From NCBI GenBank assembly GCA_031316155.1, contig JALDRB010000007.1, positions 124,001 to 188,000 of the forward strand: a stretch of 64,000 nt of DNA. Reading direction: 5' to 3'. The notes under the pieces are model-generated. The model had not been told where the DNA came from, did not search any database, and saw only the letters and a program-made list of their open reading frames with translations. The DNA comes from Candidatus Scalindua sp. (GTDB taxonomy: Bacteria; Planctomycetota; Brocadiia; Brocadiales; Scalinduaceae). Shown piece by piece: positions 33,897-42,112 of the stretch; position 1 is the first letter of the stretch, and each line of letters begins with the position of its first letter. Made by a program: the position numbers and the translations under genes.

Positions 33897-34742
33897 TTAA
33901 TCTCGTTTAAAGAGTAACCTGGAAAAGTTGTACATCACAAAGTATTCCCATGCAAATGGTCCGAACCCAAGAAAACCGACAACCGGCATCTCGAATACTT
34001 TGATATCCTGCATGAATGGTGCTGTATAAACCCATTTTGAAGCAGCCCAATAGTTCCAGAATTCCCATAATAACCCACAAACAAAACCAGCCGTAAAAAG
34101 GTTGAGTATTCTTTTTAATACTCCGTTTTCCAAGTCTCTCAGCAGTGAATCACCGTTGCTTGAGTACACAATAGGTTCTAACAACATTACGAAACCGGTC
34201 CATACAAGGCCAAAGAGATACCTGGCATAATGCTCACTGATGAGTAATGGTGCCATAATGAAGATGAAACCCAGCACAATACCACTGTAAATTATCCTGT
34301 TTGTAACCTTCAGTTTTGCGATCCGAAATTTGTTGAAAACATGAAATGTATCCAGGAGTTCGGAAGTAAGAAATAATCCAGGCATTATTGTTGCGAAGGA
34401 AAGACTTGTTCCCAAATAGAGTTCTAACGGATGTGTTGGTAAACCAATATATCTCCAATTGGCTAAATGCAAATTGTAAACCTCAAACAGGAGCCAGATA
34501 ACAATGGAAAGCGGGAGTTGTAATAAGAAATTCCTCAGCCTGTTGCATATAAGAGAGTTTCCCTTAATTTTGAATATTACAGCATCTAACAGGAATATAT
34601 AACCCCACCAGCATAAGGGTGTTGTCCAGACACTTACCCTGTATGCTATCGATAAACGATATTGAAAGACAACTCCAGCCTCTGCCAATATGATGAGAAA
34701 GATGCCGATCCAGCCGTGTAATTTAAAATCGTGTCCTTTCAT
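33897..34742 (-). CDS. multi-pass membrane protein of unknown function
   Basis: A 281-residue hydrophobic protein with about seven or eight membrane segments, beginning WIGIFLIILAEAGVVF. The charged or aromatic loop motif LLWEFWNYWAASKWVY and the end VVGFLGFGPFAWEYFVMYNF look conserved-type but I cannot assign a family. No catalytic motif was seen. It stands alone on the minus strand between smc and mltA. Confidence 0.7.
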   Translation of the reverse strand: MKGHDFKLHGWIGIFLIILAEAGVVFQYRLSIAYRVSVWTTPLCWWGYIFLLDAVIFKIKGNSLICNRLRNFLLQLPLSIVIWLLFEVYNLHLANWRYIGLPTHPLELYLGTSLSFATIMPGLFLTSELLDTFHVFNKFRIAKLKVTNRIIYSGIVLGFIFIMAPLLISEHYARYLFGLVWTGFVMLLEPIVYSSNGDSLLRDLENGVLKRILNLFTAGFVCGLLWEFWNYWAASKWVYTAPFMQDIKVFEMPVVGFLGFGPFAWEYFVMYNFSRLLFKRD

Positions 34743-34899
34743 TGTACCCTGTCCAGTAGCATTAAAATCTTCAGATTTTTATTCAATGGTTGAGTTTTAT
34801 GTGAAATTATTACTGTATCAAAAGAGAGAGAGTCTTAAAACTTTAATTTTTTTTATTTAAACTGTTTCTTTAATAACCGCTGAAAGGAAGGATAGAGTC

Positions 34900-36048
34900 A
34901 TGGGATCAATTAATACCTCACTTCATTATCTGTTTACGATTTTTATTTTACTGATCGTTTTTGTGACCGGGTGTTCTACTTCGGCGAAAAGACCAATACT
35001 TTCCCCGGTATTATCAGGAGTTGGTCTGGCTGAAATTCATGATCCAATTCAATTTCCTCATTTTAGTGATGATTATGACAAAGACTCGCTGATGCATTCG
35101 ATAGATAACAGCATTGAATATTTTAACCGTATCAAAGACTATCCGGATATCTTTCAATCAATAGGTTTTTCTCGTGAAAAACAAATTGAGACCCTGAGTC
35201 TTTTCCGGGAAGGTTTTCTTCGCAGTCAGAATGCTCAGGATTTGAATAAATTTGTCATCGAGAATTTCAGAATTTTTCAGGCTATCGGGAAAAGATATGA
35301 GGGAGAAGTCCATTTCACCGGTTACGGAACTCCCATTTATGACGGAAGCTTAACTCCAACAGATGTGTTTCGTTATCCGCTGTATAAGAGACCCGCAGAT
35401 TTTAAAAAACCGTATTTTGTCCGGCGGGTTATTGAGGAGAGTAATATGTTAAAGGGAAATGAAATTTGCTATCTCAAATCAAAATTGGATGCCTATCTCA
35501 TTCATGTTCAGGGTTCCGGACAACTCAGGCTTCCCTCAGGAGAAAAGATTTATGTAGGTTATGATGCGGATTCAGGACACGAATATACGAGCATTGGGAG
35601 ACTACTGGTCTTGGATGGCAAAATCCCTGAGGAAGAATTAACTCTTTCAAATCTTCTGAGCTTCTTTGAGCAGCATCCCGAAGAGCTGGATAATTATCTG
35701 AAAAGGAATGATCGTTTTATTTTTTTCAATAAAGTGGATTATGCGATTCCCAGGGGGTCTATAGGAGTTCCAGTTACTTCGATGCGGAGTATAGCAACCG
35801 ACAAAACGGTATTTCCTCCGGGAGGTTTGGCTTTTGCTGTTATTGAAGCAAAAAGATCAAAAAGAAGCAGCTGGTTTCAGAAGAGCGGGCAGGGAGAAAG
35901 ATCATTCTTTGCATTGGATCAGGATACCGGAAGCGCCATCAAGACACCTGCCAGAGCAGATGTGTATTTTGGAATTGGCGATGCGGCCATGAACCAGGCG
36001 GGAAGTTTAAATACGTATGGCAGGCTCTATTATCTTCTTAAAAGATGA
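34900..36048 (+). CDS. mltA: membrane-bound lytic murein transglycosylase A (MltA)
   Basis: A 382-residue lipoprotein. A signal helix is followed by the lipobox FVTGC near residue 25. The MltA domain has FTGYGTPIYDGSL, AYLIHVQGSGQLRLPSGE and GYDADSGHEYTSIGRLL. The C-terminal 3D domain has DQDTGSAIKTPARADVYFG, including the three conserved Asp. It cleaves peptidoglycan glycan strands to anhydro-muropeptides at the outer membrane. AAGGAAGG precedes the ATG. A hairpin follows the stop codon. Confidence 0.95.
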   Translation: MGSINTSLHYLFTIFILLIVFVTGCSTSAKRPILSPVLSGVGLAEIHDPIQFPHFSDDYDKDSLMHSIDNSIEYFNRIKDYPDIFQSIGFSREKQIETLSLFREGFLRSQNAQDLNKFVIENFRIFQAIGKRYEGEVHFTGYGTPIYDGSLTPTDVFRYPLYKRPADFKKPYFVRRVIEESNMLKGNEICYLKSKLDAYLIHVQGSGQLRLPSGEKIYVGYDADSGHEYTSIGRLLVLDGKIPEEELTLSNLLSFFEQHPEELDNYLKRNDRFIFFNKVDYAIPRGSIGVPVTSMRSIATDKTVFPPGGLAFAVIEAKRSKRSSWFQKSGQGERSFFALDQDTGSAIKTPARADVYFGIGDAAMNQAGSLNTYGRLYYLLKR

Positions 36049-36051
36049 AAT

Positions 36052-36092
36052 GTGCAAAGAAACATTTCAGAAAGTATGATGTTTCTTTGCAC
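36052..36092 (+). terminator. 14 bp perfect hairpin after mltA
   Basis: GTGCAAAGAAACAT (36052-36065) and ATGTTTCTTTGCAC (36079-36092) start 4 bp after the mltA stop. There is no strong U-tract, so it may be a weak terminator or an mRNA-stabilising hairpin. Confidence 0.65.
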
Positions 36093-36180
36093 TGATTACT
36101 TGTGATGGAAATCAATTGACAAGAGGCTGATAAAGGAGTAGATTTACTCTTTAAACATGAAAGCTTTATTACAAATATAA

Positions 36181-36300
36181 TATAATAGGATAAATAGTGT
36201 TCAAAACAAAGTTACAGGTGTGCTAGTAAACCCGCCGGAAACAGATAGTCGTTTCCCTCAGAACTGGTAAGGGAGGGTAATACTTATGCTGGCGGAGAAT
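36181..36300 (+). promoter_or_regulatory. candidate promoter and structured leader of uspA
   Basis: TATAAT at 36181-36186 could be a -10 box. Downstream, CCGCC (36232) can pair with GGCGG (36291) around an inner TCCCT/AGGGA helix with an ACTGG loop, giving a two-way structured leader about 80 bp before the uspA start. It fits no riboswitch class I recognise. Confidence 0.35.
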
Positions 36301-36376
36301 GATTAGTAATTATGGAGGAATTGCGCAAGCCTGATGAGCATTCTGGCTGGATGTGCTTAATTCATGGGAGGGAAGA

Positions 36377-36817
36377 ATGAATATTTTAGTTGCAGTTGAT
36401 TTATCCGATGCTTCTCAAAAGATATTAGATAAGGCAAAAACTCTGTCGTTGGCTTTGTCTGCGAAAGTATGGTTACTTCATGTTACGGAATCGGGACCAA
36501 ATTTTGGACGATTTAATGTGGGTCCTGAAACCGTCCGCGAGATGGCCGCCGAGGAGTTTCATGAGGAACATAATGATTTACAAAAAAAAGCCGAGGATTT
36601 TCGGGGGTCTGGAATAGAGACAAAGGCCTTACTTATTCAAGGTGCAACGGTTGAAATTATTCTCAAGAAATCAATGGAATTAAAAATTGACATAATTGTT
36701 GTTGGTACTCATGGGCATGGAGGAGTTTACCATTTGATATATGGTAGCGTCTGTGAGGGAGTATTACAGAGTTCCTCCTGTCCTGTTCTTGTAGTACCTG
36801 TGCACGATCGAACATAG
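36377..36817 (+). CDS. universal stress protein (UspA family)
   Basis: A 146-residue UspA domain from ATG 36377, which has GGGAGG before it; an upstream in-frame ATG is unlikely. NILVAVDLSDAS is the usual first strand. The ATP-binding signature is GTHGHGGVYHLIYGSVCEGVL (GxxGxxG-x9-G-S), so it is probably an ATP-binding member. The substrate and role are unknown. It lies near other stress genes of the 36-49 kb stretch. Confidence 0.92.
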   Translation: MNILVAVDLSDASQKILDKAKTLSLALSAKVWLLHVTESGPNFGRFNVGPETVREMAAEEFHEEHNDLQKKAEDFRGSGIETKALLIQGATVEIILKKSMELKIDIIVVGTHGHGGVYHLIYGSVCEGVLQSSSCPVLVVPVHDRT

Positions 36818-36930
36818 CAAGCAGATTGAAGGAGATTTTGTACGACACGTCGAACATTCTCTCTTTCTCCTCAACAGGTCAGAGAAAAACATTTGATATC
36901 TGCACTGACACCTATGCTGAGTAACGTATT

Positions 36931-37110
36931 ATGGGAATATTGAAGAGGAAAGATGCTAATACTAAAGTAGTGGCAACGAAAATATCTGCAAAAGGTCCTT
37001 CTGGCGTTAGTCTATGGAGTGAGTTTATCTGGAAATTCTTGAGATCATTAATTTTTACTGTTGCAGGTGGATCTCTCGTTTATCTCATTTGCAGGTGGTT
37101 AATACGTTAA
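36931..37110 (+). CDS. possible small membrane protein
   Basis: A 59-residue open frame from ATG 36931. It has a basic N-terminal half (GILKRKDANTKVV) and a C-terminal membrane helix (FLRSLIFTVAGGSLVYLICRW). No family recognised and no clear ribosome site. A strong terminator follows 50 bp after the stop, which supports transcription of this stretch. Confidence 0.4.
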   Translation: MGILKRKDANTKVVATKISAKGPSGVSLWSEFIWKFLRSLIFTVAGGSLVYLICRWLIR

Positions 37111-37161
37111 AGAGCGACAGTAACGATCTAGCTTTTCTTTATCGTAATAAAGGAAAGTTTG

Positions 37162-37198
37162 AAAACTGCCTGTCTGCGTACGGAGACAGGCAGTTTTT
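37162..37198. terminator. strong intrinsic terminator
   Basis: AAAACTGCCTGTCT pairs with AGACAGGCAGTTTT (14 bp) around an 8-base loop, with a T-run on the plus side and an A-run on the other. It may work in both directions. It stands between the uspA side and the convergent porin gene. The stem resembles the GCCTGTCTGCGTGC inserts of some family A repeats. Confidence 0.85.
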
Positions 37199-37273
37199 CA
37201 ATTAACAACCTGGCTGAACAAGAACACATATGAAATTTACTCCTTTTTTGGTTCTGGCTCGGCCAGGTTGGAA

Positions 37274-38569
37274 CTAAAAATTAATATTGAAATGCATCGC
37301 TGCAAGTTCACCATCTCCATCTTTAAGTCTGCGTCCATCAGCATATACATAGTTAAAGACTATCTTTGTATTTTGATTAAGGTACCAATTTATCCCCAGA
37401 GTGGTATCGCTAAGTTTCTCACAACCAGGAGATTTATATGGTAAATCAAGTTCTGAATAGCGTGCAGTTAATTCGATAGCGCCTATATTTTCCCCCCAAT
37501 AAAAATTCTTGTTCGGCATAACGTGAACAAGTTTGCCAGTTTCTCTATCATATTTATTATGAGCACCGGTTAAAAAATAACTTCCGGAAATATTAAATCC
37601 GGTAAAGTTGAGGTCATGACCCGGGGTATCTCTATCAAAGTTTATATTAGCAAACGTATATTCTGACTGTAAGGAAAAAGGCCCATAAATAACGGTTAGC
37701 TCCGGGTTTAAAAGGTGGGCAGATTCTGCTGCAAATTCTCCTCTATCTCCGTAATCATCTGCTGGGTGGAATTCTTGAGACGAACCAAAACTGAATTTAT
37801 TTTCAAAAGCATTTTTATAGCTATACGAAAAACCGGTATGAACCAGTTTTTTACCGTGGTCTTTGTACATTGGTAGTCCTGTTATTCGTCCTGAAAAACT
37901 ATAACCGTCCTCACTGGTTCTGTCACTTTTGCTGTCACCAGAATCATCTGTAATGCGGAATACGTCCGCTGTCCATGTCACGCGCTTTTCCAATATATGA
38001 TTATATAAAACAAAACCTATATTTCTCGATTGGGTAAATACATTGTTCAAATTTTTTTCCAGAAACGTGACATGTTTACTGGATGTTTGATATTCAAGAC
38101 TAAAAGGTTCCTTAAGATGACCCACTCGAAAATTTCCCAGAAAAGGGATTTTCTTTAGTTCTATATAAACATCATTAAAACTCTGTCTGCCACCAAGATT
38201 AAAATTATATTGTGCTGTGAACTCTGTATTCTTGTAAATCTCACTGCTTAGATTGAGACTTGCTCTGTTGAATTCAGTTTTTCCCGACTGACCTTCAATG
38301 CTTCTGAATATATCATTGTACTCATCAAACCAGCACCTTTTACGCATTATACGGCCATCCAGTTTAAGTTTAAAATTTCCATCCTCAGATTTTAATTGTA
38401 ATCCTTCGTCCCAATCAACTCTCGTTTGTGGGAGAAATTTGAGTCTTGGAATATTCTTAATAGTTTCTTTTTTTGCGAAATCATTATATTTCAGACCTTC
38501 TGCATGACTCATCAGAGAGTTCCAGCTACAAAAAATAAAAAATGCCGCTATTTTAAAAATATTCATCAT
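37274..38569 (-). CDS. OprP/OprO-like phosphate-selective porin
   Basis: A 431-residue outer-membrane beta-barrel. The N-terminal signal peptide ends near SHAEG. The family pattern includes GNFKLKLDGRIMRKRCWFDE, the strand FTAQYNFNLGGRQSFNDVYIELKK, GHLKEPFSLEYQTSSKHVTFLEK, and the terminal GELAAMHFNINF ending in Phe, as barrel proteins do. OprP-like porins admit phosphate or pyrophosphate, but many members have other substrates. A psiE-like gene 6 kb away could point to phosphate stress. Confidence 0.88.
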   Translation of the reverse strand: MMNIFKIAAFFIFCSWNSLMSHAEGLKYNDFAKKETIKNIPRLKFLPQTRVDWDEGLQLKSEDGNFKLKLDGRIMRKRCWFDEYNDIFRSIEGQSGKTEFNRASLNLSSEIYKNTEFTAQYNFNLGGRQSFNDVYIELKKIPFLGNFRVGHLKEPFSLEYQTSSKHVTFLEKNLNNVFTQSRNIGFVLYNHILEKRVTWTADVFRITDDSGDSKSDRTSEDGYSFSGRITGLPMYKDHGKKLVHTGFSYSYKNAFENKFSFGSSQEFHPADDYGDRGEFAAESAHLLNPELTVIYGPFSLQSEYTFANINFDRDTPGHDLNFTGFNISGSYFLTGAHNKYDRETGKLVHVMPNKNFYWGENIGAIELTARYSELDLPYKSPGCEKLSDTTLGINWYLNQNTKIVFNYVYADGRRLKDGDGELAAMHFNINF

Positions 38570-39607
38570 GTTATTTTCTGGTTACATAACAACAGTTTTA
38601 ATAGCTGAAAACAGTTATCTTGGCTGTATGAAATTGACAATTTAAACGCCAATAACCCAATTAATTACCTGTATTTTGTGAGAAAGCATACCCGCATGAA
38701 CCCTGTGCCTCCAGTTCGCTCCGGTACGGGTGGAAGACTGCGTCATTCAGGTGGGGACTCCATTCAGGGAGGTATCCAAAAACAAGATGCAAACTGCAGG
38801 GAAGTCGTTGTCCGCCCGGCTTATGATCCGTTCGCCAGCCCGACGAGCATTCTGGCGGGGACGATGTAGGGATTTTGGAAAAGTTAGCCCGTCCGAAACG
38901 TACCGTTCGGTACGGGCGGGCCAAAATGACCTAACTTGTTAGAAGCTTAGCAACTTATTTGGATAGAGCTTTTTCCTGTATTTTTTAAATAATGTGTTAC
39001 TGGAAGTGGCAGTAAGTGGAGTGGGATTTCCGTAAACCTTCAAATTTTTATCGTGAGATTCAGGTGTCAACTTCAAAACGCAACAAAGGTGCCAAACTAA
39101 TAGTCTAAGATTTTAGATTAAAGGATAGATCTTAAGCATATAACATGGAGATACTTAGGAAAGGTGTGTATTCAGGTATTTTTTGCGAAGCACATTTACA
39201 TGCTTTAAACCTTATGTAATTGTATAATACATAAACACTGTCTGTTGAAAATATCAACTAATACAAGGTTAAGTCTTCTATCCACGGACAAAACAAGGTT
39301 CGAGTCCTTCAGGAAGAAACGGGAAAGGTAAGCAGCGGGAAAGCAGCCGGAATAGGGAGCCCGGCGTATAAGGAATGACTTCAGTAAATAACTCCGTGAA
39401 CATCCATCTCCAGCAGAGAAACACGCAACAGCCTGCAAACACTCATAACAGAAGGTTTATAAACTGAGGCAGTGGGAGGTTTTGGTCAGAGATATGAGTT
39501 TGTATGAGAGAAGATGATTGCGTAATGCCAGTTTATGTTACAGAAATGCAGTACTCTAGGGTTAAATTACCATGTGCTTGGAAATACTTTAAGTGAAGGA
39601 GGCTACG
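38570..39607. other. 1 kb intergenic region with a hybrid C/B repeat (38666-38938)
   Basis: The repeat begins with a decayed family C first hairpin (TTTTGTGAGAAAGCATACCC). It continues with extra palindromic segments and ends with a B-type third hairpin enlarged by GTACCGTTCGGTAC, closing CCTAACTTG at 38938. From 38940 to 39607 I find no gene, tRNA or known RNA. A GCAGCCGGAATAGGGAGCCCGGC stretch near 39345 could fold but matches no class I know. Confidence 0.5.
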
Positions 39608-40210
39608 CTATTTAATTTTAGGCAATTTTATAATAATCTTATCACCATCATGCTCCACCTGTACCTTGGTATCATCAACACCGTGGGGAACAGGAAAGGA
39701 TCTGTGAAACGTTGAACTGAAAGATTGTCTGGAGCTTTCATTTTTGTTATTATTCTCAGATTTTTTTTCAATTGTACCGGAAATCTTTATCTGACCTTCT
39801 TCTACCCGGATATCAAGTTTCTGATTCGAAAGGTCTTTGATAATAACATCGTAATAGACAAAGTCCTCATCTTCTCTTGTTTGAATGTCTCCTGGATCTC
39901 CGCCGCCAAATCTTCTCTTAAACCATGAATCAAATAATCCTCCTTTTAGATCGTCTCCGGATGATCCGAATTGATTCATCATGCGTTCACGCATCTTTTC
40001 CATTTCTTCAAAAGGAGACCTGTTTGATCGAAAAAAGTCATCATCAAAAAGAGAATCAAGGGTTGTATCTCTACTCTCTTCCTGATTGAGTACCGAATCT
40101 TTTGTATCCTTGTCGTTGGTCCCGCTTTTTCTATAGTTTTGTATAGCTAATAAAACTACGGCACCAAGTACAAAACACAGTACACCGATTGTAATCTGAT
40201 ATCTCAGCAT
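39608..40210 (-). CDS. membrane-anchored Hsp20/alpha-crystallin-like protein
   Basis: A 200-residue protein with one N-terminal membrane helix (ITIGVLCFVLGAVVLLAIQ, residues 6-24). An acidic, flexible linker follows. An alpha-crystallin-like domain covers ~110-200: FVYYDVIIKDLSNQKLDIRVEEGQIKISGTIE, then HRSFPVPHGVDDTKVQVEHDGDKIIIKLPK. Small heat-shock proteins are normally soluble, so an anchored form probably protects envelope proteins. The topology (most likely periplasmic) is inferred. It lies alone, upstream of the S10-like peptidase gene. Confidence 0.85.
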   Translation of the reverse strand: MLRYQITIGVLCFVLGAVVLLAIQNYRKSGTNDKDTKDSVLNQEESRDTTLDSLFDDDFFRSNRSPFEEMEKMRERMMNQFGSSGDDLKGGLFDSWFKRRFGGGDPGDIQTREDEDFVYYDVIIKDLSNQKLDIRVEEGQIKISGTIEKKSENNNKNESSRQSFSSTFHRSFPVPHGVDDTKVQVEHDGDKIIIKLPKIK

Positions 40211-40465
40211 TCCTGCCTTCCTTTCTTGTTGAACACTGTGCCAAAGAAAAAATTCCCTCTAAAAAAATTTGGTGGAGGTACATTATTTTGCTTTCTCAAT
40301 TAGCATGAAGTTGTAAATATAGCTTACCAGAAAAAATATGACGACACAGTATTTATATAAAGGATTTTAATAATGTTGCTTTACTTGTAATCTGGGGAAT
40401 TTGTTTCTCATTTGCTAAAAGAATTAATATTGTACGTGCATCCCGTTTTCTACTCCTTCTCAATC

Positions 40466-42064
40466 TCACTGTATAGATTTATAAAACTGTGCCACATCTT
40501 CGAATATGGCGTCAAGAGAACGGTGATGCAAGTAGGGCATGTGGCCACCGTGATAGACCTTGAGCTGTATATTGCCTCGAATCGTTGGATCCAGCGCCAA
40601 TTGGTTAACTGTTATCACGGAAGCGTAATATGGAGTTACCAGATCGAATACGCCATGCAGGATCAATACCCGCATATGAGGATTTAGGCTCATTGACTGT
40701 TTCATGTCCTCTGCCGCTTCGACAAAACCCTGTTGCCCTTGAATTCCTGACCGCCAGTTCCACGATTCAAAAACCTCCTCATTTAAGAGTAAATAAGGCA
40801 AATCAGTCTTAAAATCCAAATGGTTACGGACATAGCTGTTGAACGATGCCGTTAGCGGTGCGTTGAGCCGGTCGAGATAAGGATCTCCGGTAAGCACTTG
40901 ACTGGCGGGATCCGAATCAACCAGTGTAATCGATCCATCGTATAAACTCACAACACGGTATTGGTCGGCCAGCAAGGCTTTGGCAAAGCGCGCCGGAGGC
41001 ACACGTCCCGCCCAGCGTTTCAGGATTTCCGCATCCAACCCAATTAGGCTGCTCGATTGTTCGATCCAGCTTGATTTCAGGTCGCCATCGGCTAGGCCGG
41101 TTAGATACTCGGATAAGGCGACACGCTCCACCTCGCCAAGTGAGACGCGAGGATTATCAGCTACGTACGTTACTGCTCTATTGCGTTGATGGAATGCTGC
41201 TACTGCCGTGTAGCTCGGTAACAGGGCTACCCATGGCCAGAGGCTTCGTTCGTTGCCCCAAAGCAATCCGAAATCCAGCGCCGGCGAGATGAGTACCAAT
41301 CCACTGGGCGCGATGCCGAAATCGGACTGTAGCAGTTTGGATAAACGCGCGACCCGAAAACCGCCATAACTCTCGCCGACTAGAAAGATGGGTGAAAGCC
41401 AGCGTTCCTCGTTCGTCAGGTAAGATCGAATAAAACGAGCTATGGTGTCGGCATCTTCTTTCACACCCCAAGCACGTTTGCCTAACGGTGTATCTGCTGA
41501 CAATTTCGGTTTCTGCTCATCAGTGTTACCGGCATCATCCTCGATCTCACGGCTGTATCCCGTCCCAACTGGGTCGACAAAGACCATATCAGTAAACAAC
41601 AGCCAACTCTTCGTATTATCCAGTAATCGAGCCGGCATCGGTAGTACCTTGCCATTGTCACCGAACTCGACACGTTTTGGTCCTAAGGCACCCATATGCA
41701 GATATGCCGAGGCAGCGCCCGGGCCACCATTAAAGACAAAGGTTACCGGTCGTGGGTAGTAGAACTGATTATTCGCGGTATAGCTGATATAAAAGATTCT
41801 GCTGACCGGTTTTGCTTCCTTATCCGTGATTGTCAGCGATGCAGCGGTGCAGGTATAATCCAGCCTTGTTTCATCTGTTGTCAAAGTATGTTGGGTAACA
41901 GCCCTATACGAGGCATCAAGAGTACCCGAGCCGGCCTGATGTTTTGTCCACTCCTCCGCCTTTTCTGGTGTACTCAACACAACAGATGCATGTAATAAGT
42001 AACCCCAAATCAGCGCAAGAGCTGATATCATGAATCGATTAAAGCGTCCTGATGTGATAACCAT
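40466..42064 (-). CDS. S10 serine carboxypeptidase-like protein
   Basis: About 532 residues from ATG 42064; ATG 42031 is an alternative. A signal-like helix (MISALALIWGYLLHASVVLS) implies export. The peptidase S10 pattern is present: VFNGGPGAASAYLHMGALGP (oxyanion region), DPVGTGYS, LVGESYGGFR with the catalytic Ser, GVFDLVTPY with the Asp, and YHGGHMPY with the His. S10 enzymes cleave C-terminal residues at acid pH; bacterial substrates are unknown. GC content is visibly higher than in neighbouring genes. It lies ~50 bp behind degQ in the same orientation. Confidence 0.92.
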   Translation of the reverse strand: MVITSGRFNRFMISALALIWGYLLHASVVLSTPEKAEEWTKHQAGSGTLDASYRAVTQHTLTTDETRLDYTCTAASLTITDKEAKPVSRIFYISYTANNQFYYPRPVTFVFNGGPGAASAYLHMGALGPKRVEFGDNGKVLPMPARLLDNTKSWLLFTDMVFVDPVGTGYSREIEDDAGNTDEQKPKLSADTPLGKRAWGVKEDADTIARFIRSYLTNEERWLSPIFLVGESYGGFRVARLSKLLQSDFGIAPSGLVLISPALDFGLLWGNERSLWPWVALLPSYTAVAAFHQRNRAVTYVADNPRVSLGEVERVALSEYLTGLADGDLKSSWIEQSSSLIGLDAEILKRWAGRVPPARFAKALLADQYRVVSLYDGSITLVDSDPASQVLTGDPYLDRLNAPLTASFNSYVRNHLDFKTDLPYLLLNEEVFESWNWRSGIQGQQGFVEAAEDMKQSMSLNPHMRVLILHGVFDLVTPYYASVITVNQLALDPTIRGNIQLKVYHGGHMPYLHHRSLDAIFEDVAQFYKSIQ

Positions 42065-42112
42065 TTTAAACCTTGTTCTAAAGGAAACAGTTATAAACAA
42101 TAATTCGCAAGA

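Noticed and set aside
38661..38942. Three short open frames over the repeat at 38.7-38.9 kb
   Set aside because: They translate the structured repeat and conflict with each other on both strands.
39205..39438. Possible structured RNA or small gene in the 39.2-39.4 kb gap
   Set aside because: Some stretches can fold (GCAGCCGG...CCCGGC), but no known RNA class or protein family fits.
40211..40260. TTTGGCACAGTGTTCAAC upstream of the membrane-anchored hsp20 gene as a second sigma-54 promoter
   Set aside because: The -24 part is good, but the bases at the -12 position are AA, not GC, so spacing and sequence fail.
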